This document shows, one piece after another, positions 56,001 through 64,000 of a stretch of DNA of 64,000 bases. Every line of letters starts with the position of its first letter. Within the stretch, counting starts at the first letter, position 1. The DNA lies in assembly GCA_040954595.2 (NCBI GenBank), contig CM082587.2:6510001-6574000 (forward strand), given 5' to 3'. The notes beneath the pieces were generated by a model, which saw only the letters and a list, made by a program, of their open reading frames with translations, was not told where the DNA came from and made no database searches. This DNA comes from Balanoglossus misakiensis. Lineage: Eukaryota > Hemichordata. The position numbers and the translations under genes are program-made.

Positions 56001-57133
56001 AAAGGATCTGGACAGGATGAATCAGGCACACTGCTTCCATATGAGATTGATTAACATTAATCACAATTGCACCAATGGAAGCATCCGGCCGGTTCCACAT
56101 GTACCACCCGTCGTAGTATTAATCTCCAAGTCAAAACAGGAAGCAGCAGACCTCACTTTTTCTTTCAACATGAATTTCCTGTTTTCAGGTTTCTTCACAT
56201 TCTGATATCCGTACACCTATACCTGCGTGGGTTGTAAAGTCTATAATAATATATGGGTACATGTCTGTTTTGAATATGAATATTATATTTCTGGTTTTCT
56301 TGTGCTATTTGTTCAGTTTACTGTGGAAACAGACATCTGACTTCACAATATAATACTCTTACTGTTGTAGCCTATGGCCTTCTATGGTACGATATGTTTA
56401 CATATTTGTACAGAACATGGAATCACCATAGGGCCATAACTAAAACGTTCATGTAACATGTACCTACATGTATGTACTGAGTGACTGTGGCATTCAAGTT
56501 TGGCTAAATGCCAATTCATTTGCATAATTTAATAACATTCAGGTATTTTGAATTCATGGCAGACAGACACTGGAAAATTTAACACAAATGATGTAAAATG
56601 AAAATTTAAGGAAAACTGGTTGTACTTCTTCCCCTATCAACCAAGTAATATAATGAATTTATATCAAGAAGATTACCAACATAAAAATGGTTCTGTGTGT
56701 TATCCAATTCTGCAATACTAACCAACTTAATACTTATTTGAATTAATCTGAAATTTGCATTTCTCCTCCGCAGATCTGACATTCTGACAAACTGGTTGTA
56801 CTTCTTCCCCTATCAACCAAGTAATATAATGAATTTATATCAAGAAGATTACCAACATAAAAATGGTTCTGTGTGTTATCCAATTCTGCAATACTAACCA
56901 ACTTAATACTTATTTGAATTAATCTGAAATTTGCATTTCTCCTCCGCAGATCTGACATTCATCGCCATCTGTTCATTGTGCTTGTCCTTGCGTGGTTGAC
57001 TCAGGTTCTTCTCGCATTCAAACAGTTTAGTCCGTTCACTTATGGCAGTAAGTCCTTATCTGAAGAGGAAATCGAGAGCTGTCAATGGGTAGATTCCTGG
57101 GGCTTCCTACAACACGGCAAATTGTCATATTAA
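35036..57133 (+). CDS. POMT1: Protein O-mannosyl-transferase 1, 719 aa
   Basis: Seventeen coding exons: 35036-35154, 35325-35479, 35611-35757, 35926-36034, 36320-36385, 36596-36689, 36813-36968, 37393-37613, 38097-38189, 38608-38704, 39152-39244, 39401-39515, 45786-45874, 48544-48660, 50050-50176, 52959-53136, 56950-57133. They sum to 720 codons. With POMT2 in the ER membrane, POMT1 transfers mannose from dolichol-phosphate-mannose to Ser/Thr, the first step of alpha-dystroglycan glycosylation. Seen: N-terminal TM, then the catalytic-loop FDEVHFGQ (Asp42-Glu43), HPPLGK, several TMs, a luminal MIR region from about residue 290 to 480 ([33 protein letters not shown]), and C-terminal TMs with [11 protein letters not shown] and [31 protein letters not shown] and SPFTYG match POMT1 better than POMT2. 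Exon 1 has an acceptor at 35018, so a 5'UTR exon lies upstream. Confidence 0.96.
39516..45785. other. POMT1 intron 12
   Basis: About 6.3 kb, holding the 30-bp minisatellite, a GT/G-rich stretch near 41319-41347 and a two-copy 22-bp repeat near 45553-45595. No exon recognised. Confidence 0.55.
43317..43690. repeat. 30-bp minisatellite in POMT1 intron 12
   Basis: Ten well-kept units followed by two or three decayed ones; the unit is ACTGGTTACAGTGTTACAAG then ACTAGCTTTC. Units 2 and 5 carry a 4-nt TACA insertion (34 nt). ACTG and CAGT in each unit form a small inverted pair. All units are head to tail. Confidence 0.95.
45875..56612. other. POMT1 introns 13 to 16
   Basis: Four introns of 1.4-3.8 kb around exons 14, 15 and 16. 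They are AT-rich with no recognisable additional exon, RNA gene or transposase. Confidence 0.5.
56613..56960. repeat. 176-bp tandem duplication spanning the POMT1 exon 17 acceptor
   Basis: Segment 56613-56784 and segment 56789-56960 read identically over 172 nt, with offset 176. Each copy ends in the polypyrimidine tract, CAG, and the first 11 nt of exon 17 (ATCTGACATTC). Only the second copy runs on into the real exon. Confidence 0.9.
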
Positions 57134-57219
57134 CTTCCATTGTAGCTTTAAGGGTCCATAAACTGCTTAATGACATGGGGGAAATTGTGTTATTAACCCC
57201 AATTCTTCTGCTTGGGGTC

Positions 57220-57225
57220 AATAAA
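57220..57225 (+). terminator. POMT1 candidate poly(A) signal
   Basis: AATAAA 87 nt after the stop at 57131-57133. Confidence 0.45.
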
Positions 57226-59780
57226 TGCATTAATGACCCCAATTACGAGGTAAAAATGGTAGATATATTGGGCTGCCTGACTGAACCAAAGATGTAAATT
57301 ATTATCAAATTGTGTGCATGCTATATCGTTAAATCAAATTGATTGGGGGAAGTAACATAATTGTGGAAGCAAATTAATTTTGATCATTGTTGCCATAACT
57401 GTTTCAGGTTTAATTGTCAACTGGGATTGTAAACATATATCATATTAGAATCACATCTACTTGTTCTGGAGACAAGCTAAACCGGTTAACATCGTGAGTC
57501 GTGAGAGCTGATATATATGACCGAGTGACTGTGATTTCCATGAATACCATGTGAGGTGCATTTTCCCTGTAGAAGGAACTGTTACTGTAATTGTGACTTT
57601 CGAAATCAGAGAATGGAGGCCTCCTGTATCTCTGTGTCACAAAATAAAACTTGCATATCTTTTCAATGAGTTGTAACCTACTCTGTGTGGTAGCCATCTG
57701 ACCTATTTATTTTGAATGATGGCCAGCTTTTTGGTAGCACATATAGTTTTCAATGTTCTACTCTTGACGCATTGTAAACCTTACAATGGGATCGAGCAAT
57801 AAGAAAGTATGGAGGCATATATATTCCACAAATTTAGTACACCCTATAGATTACTTCTCAAAATTTTTATATATTTCAGATTGGTTCATCTCATTGTGTT
57901 CCATTCCACTACATATACATGTATTCCATCTTGAAGACATGTTCGTTTATCCCATTAGAGTTTCTCATGCCATTCCATTTCCTAGATCAAATCTTTTTTT
58001 ATATCGCAGCCAGGGGTAAATTTTCAAAGTGGCACCGTTTTCATAAAATTTGTTTAATGGAGATGTTTATACCTTCATATTTATTTAAGAATTAAAGTTT
58101 TATGTTTTCAAGCTAAGTTTGACACAGTCCCTCGATCACTATGATTGGAATAGTGTTCAGTTAATTCCTTGAATGTTATCCTAAATTGTAATCTTGAACA
58201 TTTCAAGCATGTCATATTGTTGATTTGAATTGTGTAATCACCTTGAGTACTTGAAAACATTTTTCTGAACAAGAAATTGATTTGCAAAAGTGCCATAAGT
58301 GTTTCATCCAGACGACATGATTGTGCCCCCTTCGCACAATGTCAAGAGTTGATTTGGGATTACTGAGACAGACGTAAAATGTACAACTTTGGCACATACA
58401 TTCTCGTGAGCAAGAGCTTTACTTCCATTCCATGATTGTACGCAAAAAAAAGGGAAGTATACCAGATTTCACTGTGAACTGCAGATTTGTTATTATTTTT
58501 TTAATTGATCTTGATTTCGTATGCACTTAGAGTTCTTTTGATTTTTTTTGTTATAATTCCATATATGATTACCCCTTCAGAAAACGACTGTGTCACAGTA
58601 TGCTTGAAGTTCAAGTTAGATGGTACAATGAACAGATGTCAGTATCATAGATGATTCTGTTGTATGATGTTTGTGGGGTTAAGGTATCCGGTATAAGCAA
58701 GGCAAGTCATTCCTCAGTTGTACTGGTAATATGGATAATTATTATGTAAACATAAGAATCTGACAAGGCTACCTTGTCTGTCTTCGACGTCATGTCATGT
58801 AAGCATACTTCAGTCGATGTGTCTTCAAATTGTCTAATGACCAAACTCGGCAAATTCCACAATCTCTTCTATTTTGCCTCATCATTTCAATATTTGCTTG
58901 CCAACTGAACCGAGCCTAGACAGATGACTGATAATGTCTTACACTAAAAGGACTACATGTATTGGCACAATTGCATGTGCTGGTAGTTGAAGAGTAAGGC
59001 CCATAAGACACGATTTGGTCTCTAATCCATTATTGAACAATTTCACTACTTTTGTGTATTGCTAGATTATATACAACACTGCTTAGTCCGGGCTTAGGCT
59101 TGTTGTTATATTCAATAAACCGAGCAGTTTATCTTTTATCAATTCAGATCCAATAGATAAGGCTTATATTCCCGCCCTTTGGGTAATCAGCATCGCCCAC
59201 GGGGAATTAAGCTTTAGGCAGAGCAATGACCGAAGAACGGAGTCTGATGAAGCCACCTGGATTGCGGAATCAATTGCACCAATTATAGAATATTATGAGG
59301 TACAACTCGCTTATCTCCACGTTATTAACTTTGAGATTGACTCTCAGGTCAACCTTGAACAAAGTGCCCTGAACAAAATAAATACTGCGTGTTCCCAGGG
59401 GTGCTGCGCTCATCCATGCTTGGAGGACCTCAGATCGAAGCGTTGTTTTTCAGGGCAAATACTACCCAATAAAGTGGTTTGACTTTTAGGATTGCAATAT
59501 TTCTTTGGGCTGTGCATCTCTTTACATGGCTAATGACATGCGTCCTACTAAACCAATTTTGTAGATTTTTCCATGAAAGGCTGTACATTCGGATTAGCCA
59601 TTGCCATTTTCGCAGACTGAAGTCGAATTCATAGATTGCATTGCTAAATTCTGACATTGAAAAGTTCTAAAGATATTCATTGCGCATGATGACGACTGCT
59701 TAAAGCTTGGTGAATGATTTGATAGATTTCAGATTTTATGAAACTTGAAAGTAAAATGCCAATTCTACTGGTTAAATTAA

Positions 59781-59944
59781 CATACATACATACATACATA
59801 CATACATACATACATACATACATACATGTACATACATACATACATGTACATACATACATACATACATACATACATGCATACATACATACATACATACATA
59901 CATACATACATACATACATACATACATACATACATACATACATG
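59781..59944. repeat. (CATA)n microsatellite
   Basis: Tetranucleotide CATA run with a few CATG interruptions, about 160 bp. Confidence 0.97.
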
Positions 59945-62900
59945 TACATTTTGAACAGTAAAGATGGAGTGAGGTTGAATTTAATGCGATCTCATGAACT
60001 GCTTATATAGGTTGTATATGGCCGCCATTTCCTCTTGCCAGGGTGATTTACATCATCAACCAGTCCTTTTTACGACTTTGTCGTGATTTTGAGATGATAA
60101 TGCCCCCACTTGACGATGTAACTGTGATTTTATGATGACTTTGCTGTCATGTGTGTTGAATTATTAACCAGGCACAGAACAGGTGTTCTAAATCATTGGC
60201 TGAGTGTGAAGTTCATGATCATTGATGGTGACCCCCGCCAGGCAAAGGCAAACAATCTACATGATGATATGAGATCATTTCTTCTGGGAATGGCGGCAAA
60301 TGTGTCCAGGATGGCACTATATTGCGCGGCAGCAAACTCGGACACCTGGAATTTGTATTTCAGGAACAGGTTGGCTATCAGCGCAAGTAGAGGTTCAGGG
60401 CTGAGTAGCGAAACACTTTGGCAAATAAGAAACACGATTTTTGACGGTCTGAGCTTCATACAGTAATGAGGCGAGATTTTTGGAAATTTATTCATGAACG
60501 CTTGTAATCAGGAAGTTGCGATCTACCGGCTTATGACAAACGAAGACATTCGGCCATAGAAGGGCAGATTGCTAGCACAGTCGCATGGATTTTCCATCAG
60601 TAATGCAGCATCGCAAGGCCCTCGCCGGTAATATTCTTTACTACTTAGCCGATTTATCGTCCTTTGCTTCCCATTTTATTGGAAACTAAAGTTGAAAACG
60701 ATGTGTGGATAGACGTTCGTACAAATTTATCAATCGCAGTGAATCGGTGTTAATAGCAAACGTGACGAGAATCGTGAAGTGTGATTGTGTTGCTTATCTT
60801 TCGACGCGCCTTGGGGACAGATTTTGAGGAAAAAATGATAGTCCTTTAAACCTTCCAATTTTTGTTTCATTAAGACCTGGCTTTTTAAAAAACAAAGTAG
60901 AAAACTGCATGTTCACCGTCTTCTTTTCACTCTCTCCATAGACTCTCCATAGAGATTGGCGGCCATTTTGAATTTGAGACAGTTTTGCTCTCATTCAAAA
61001 GTTTGCACGGTGATCACGTATTGTTATTATTTAGTTTTACGTAGTTTGGGGGTCCTTTTTCAATGTAAATTTGTTCTTGCTGTGAAATGGTGGACAGGTG
61101 CGTTTTATAGTATCACTAGCTACACAGGACATTTGATTCCAACCTTCAAAATTATTGGAAATATTCCAATCAAACTAATTTTAAAAATTCATCTATAGTA
61201 TATTGTTAACCACCAATAATTTGTTAATTTATATTAAATTACATATTGATAAATTTAATAATCGTTTGAACTTAGCTAACCGTGCTGTCCGTAGATTACT
61301 TCATTTATATTGAATAATGTGGACAACGTGCGCAATCTACCAATGTCATGAACTGTGAAAGCAAAAACCAATTTAATTCACATTACCAATTTAATCGTAT
61401 TTATACACCCGAATAATTGTTCGAGAAGGGAACGCAAATGGAATACTCTGAAAATGCACATCCTCAAAGCGCCATGCAAGACACTTTGTAGTTGATCCGT
61501 CAATGTCCAACGTCGAATGAAATATCGGGATTATCTTTGCCTACGGAGTTTTCAAAAAACATATTCTCGCGGGATGTGTTTTCTATGACGGGTCCCTACA
61601 GCTTGGCACATGACCCTTGCACGTCAAATTATAAAGCCCACACTGTGGCAGAAATTTACTGTTTTGCTGACGACAAAAGCCGGGCCCAGCAGGCATCCGA
61701 CGGAGTCAAATTTAAATCTATCGCCGTCCATTGCTGTCGTTTTAATGGAATAAACGTGGCCGCCTAATGAATAGCGTGTCCCTTGTCCATTGGTTTGAAC
61801 CCGCTGCCACCTGTTTAGTAACCATCAACAGATTTGAATCGAGTATTAACGCGCGCCATTATCGCCAACTTGCCTGTTTTGACACCTCTGCTTATTTTAT
61901 CCATCCGCCTTGTATTCACCCGACATCATCAAGTTCTCACGTTCGATTTCCCCTGTCTGTTTACCTTGAAGTTTCTGTGCGCGCAATTTTTTTTAGATTT
62001 CATGCCCCTGTGGGGCAAGATTGTACTGAGACAAAGGACGTTGAAAATTACATGAGTGCGATTTTAAATCATTTGGCAGAGGTTTGGACAGATTAGCGGA
62101 GGTGGTAAATTGCCATTTCAGCTTGTCGAAAGCCCTCCCCCGTTGTCTACTGCAGGTACATTGTATATTCTGCGAACGAAAATCCATAAGTTGGTTAAGA
62201 ATTAATTTTAAGACGATCTGCCTCCACACTACAGGGTATACACACTTTATTTTTAACGATTGGCATAATTTACGTATCACATCTGAGCCATCAGATATAC
62301 TCTCCACCTTTTGTATGTTACTGAGTACTTTAACCATTCGCTGCATCCGAGGGGGCAGACATTTATTATTTGCATTCCCTTCAGTTTGTAAATGAAATCC
62401 CGGATTATGCAGACAATCAGTTTGCCGTTGGACATGGTGTTCTATTTCTGGCAATGACGTATGTCCCCGGACTAAAAGTAGTTTTCAATTTCGCCGCCAC
62501 CTCTAACAACATCAGAAAGATTCCCGATTTTTAAGCTGCTTATTGACTGGATAAAACAGACTAAACTGATCGTCGCAACCAGAAAGTTGACCGTGTTCTA
62601 GAATGCTTATCAAGCTTTTGGAGGCAGACATTGCTGAACCATAGGTCTATATTGCGAAACGATTCACACAAATGCTGATGTAGCTACATACAATGAAAAC
62701 AAAACCTGTTCACCGAACGGCGTGTATACATCGATAAAAACAGACGCACCGCGCGCGTGCTATTGATACGTCCCTCTCGATATATTCACCCGTGATCTTT
62801 CACTTCTCTTTTCGCGTTGCAGATTATTTGTCAGGCGTGACAAAAAACGGCATCTAAACTAAGTGGAACGGGTCGTTCGCGTCCACAAATCGATTAAAGA

Positions 62901-64000
62901 CACATTTACACACTCTTGCTGGTGATAATAAGTCCAACTGCTGGAATTTATCGGGGAGACGTGCCGCGAGACGTGTTCAGAAAAAAACGTGATTTACATT
63001 TCCTTTGTTGTATCGCCATTCATTTGACAGGAGTATTCACGATTCTCCAGGTGCGTCTAATTTCTTTGAAAGTTGGTGATATCACTCTCGTCGATAAAAA
63101 AGGCTGCTCCATTTCAAAATATTTAAGGAACCAGACATTCATCAGTTAATCCCTGCGTCTTAGGTACACTTTCGTCTTTATGGGTGCAGGTGTTGACCAT
63201 GAATTGTAGGCTACTCAAAAATGTGTCAGATCAATAATTATTTTGATGACGCTGAAACTGAATGTGGAACACACCAAAACACTCTAAATATCAGAGGCAG
63301 TATAATAAAAGATTTGTTCGTCTCCCTGCATGTCTAACCAAACAACGCAGACTACAGTTAGGCCTCCACTAAACCATTCCAAAACAAAACTACAGTTGTA
63401 CGTACAACGATTGAAAACAGCCCTTTCCTGTTTGCTGTACGTGCAGGTTATGATGTACTGTTAAACCGTTTGTTTTTCTGACCATGTTCCGAACGTTCTT
63501 TACTGACTGGTCCAGTGTCTATACCACGCGGACAAAACGTGAACGTCATACAAGGCGTTGCTCGTGTGTATTCGTGCGAAATCAATCGAGGCAGGGGTGG
63601 TGCTTATTCGAGCTTTAATTGCTGTCCCCGGACGCTGCTTGCAGCCAACTGTGAATTTATAGTCTAAGAGGAAATAACCGAATGAAAAAAAAATCATCAT
63701 TTACAACTGACGCAATGAGTCATGGTCAGGATTTACAACGAGCGACTGTGACAAGGCCGTTCCTAGATACACTTTTATTTTAATTTCAAATGTTGTTATG
63801 CGTTTAACGGCCTGCGCGAAGTCACCTGGTATATATTCGGCGTAAACATAGACTGTTGCAGACAGCAGAATAGAACAGACATAAAACTCGCCCACACCTG
63901 TACAAATACCCTCACAAGTTGTTAAAATATTTATAACCGTGAGAGACTCACATTCTGGATGATTGCAATATTTACAAAACAGTACAGTTTACTTTCTAAA

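Larger units (their letters stand above)
57134..64000. other. Right flank, no gene recognised
   Basis: It holds the POMT1 3'UTR, a (CATA)n microsatellite and, from about 60.5 to 63.9 kb, sequence somewhat richer in CpG. The latter may be the promoter-proximal region of a neighbour outside the window. Open frames up to about 150 residues here show no family signature. Confidence 0.45.

Noticed and set aside
61492-62454. Several open frames of 80-150 residues on both strands
   Set aside because: Overlapping frames on opposite strands without homology; consistent with chance in a less AT-rich stretch.
63701-63895. Short minus-strand frame starting with a hydrophobic, signal-peptide-like segment
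   Set aside because: 64 residues, no cysteine pattern, no partner exon; chance cannot be excluded.

Overview
The window is nuclear DNA of an invertebrate animal. Seven protein-coding genes are interrupted by spliceosomal introns with GT/AG ends. The sequence is AT-rich, long introns carry micro- and minisatellites, and the motif TACATGTA is common. The encoded proteins are close to human orthologues (SCFD2, POMT1, PHPT1, DDAH). I infer a marine deuterostome, perhaps a hemichordate or cephalochordate, but the species is not provable from sequence alone. All exon coordinates were read by hand from splice sites, reading-frame phase and protein homology.

Layout. (1) 1-6.5 kb, minus strand: two tandem four-exon genes (here SAM-A and SAM-B) encoding proteins of 356 and 365 residues. 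Both have a helical N-terminus, a SAM-like domain, a hydrophobic hairpin and a helical C-terminus. Their intron phases are identical, and each has a perfect NF-kB consensus site about 140-150 bp upstream of its ATG, plus IRF/ISRE-like GAAA arrays. I do not recognise the family; it is the best candidate here for an undescribed, possibly innate-immune system. (2) 7.1-9.5 kb, minus strand: two tandem three-exon phosphohistidine phosphatase (PHPT1) genes, one canonical and one with a charge reversal at a phosphate-binding lysine. (3) 10.4-16.3 kb, plus strand: complete SCFD2 (Sec1/Munc18-like), 14 coding exons, head-to-head with the canonical PHPT1 gene. (4) 18.8-30.8 kb, minus strand: a DDAH homologue with six coding exons whose nucleophilic cysteine and one substrate arginine are replaced, so probably a pseudoenzyme. 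(5) 35.0-57.1 kb, plus strand: complete POMT1 (protein O-mannosyltransferase), 17 coding exons, head-to-head with the DDAH gene; its last splice acceptor is tandemly duplicated. (6) 57.1-64 kb: no gene recognised.

Two short non-autonomous DNA transposon-like elements with terminal inverted repeats sit in introns of SAM-A and SCFD2. SCFD2 (secretory traffic) and POMT1 (ER glycosylation) both act in the secretory pathway, but nothing here suggests that the genes form a functional cluster, apart from the two tandem paralogue pairs.
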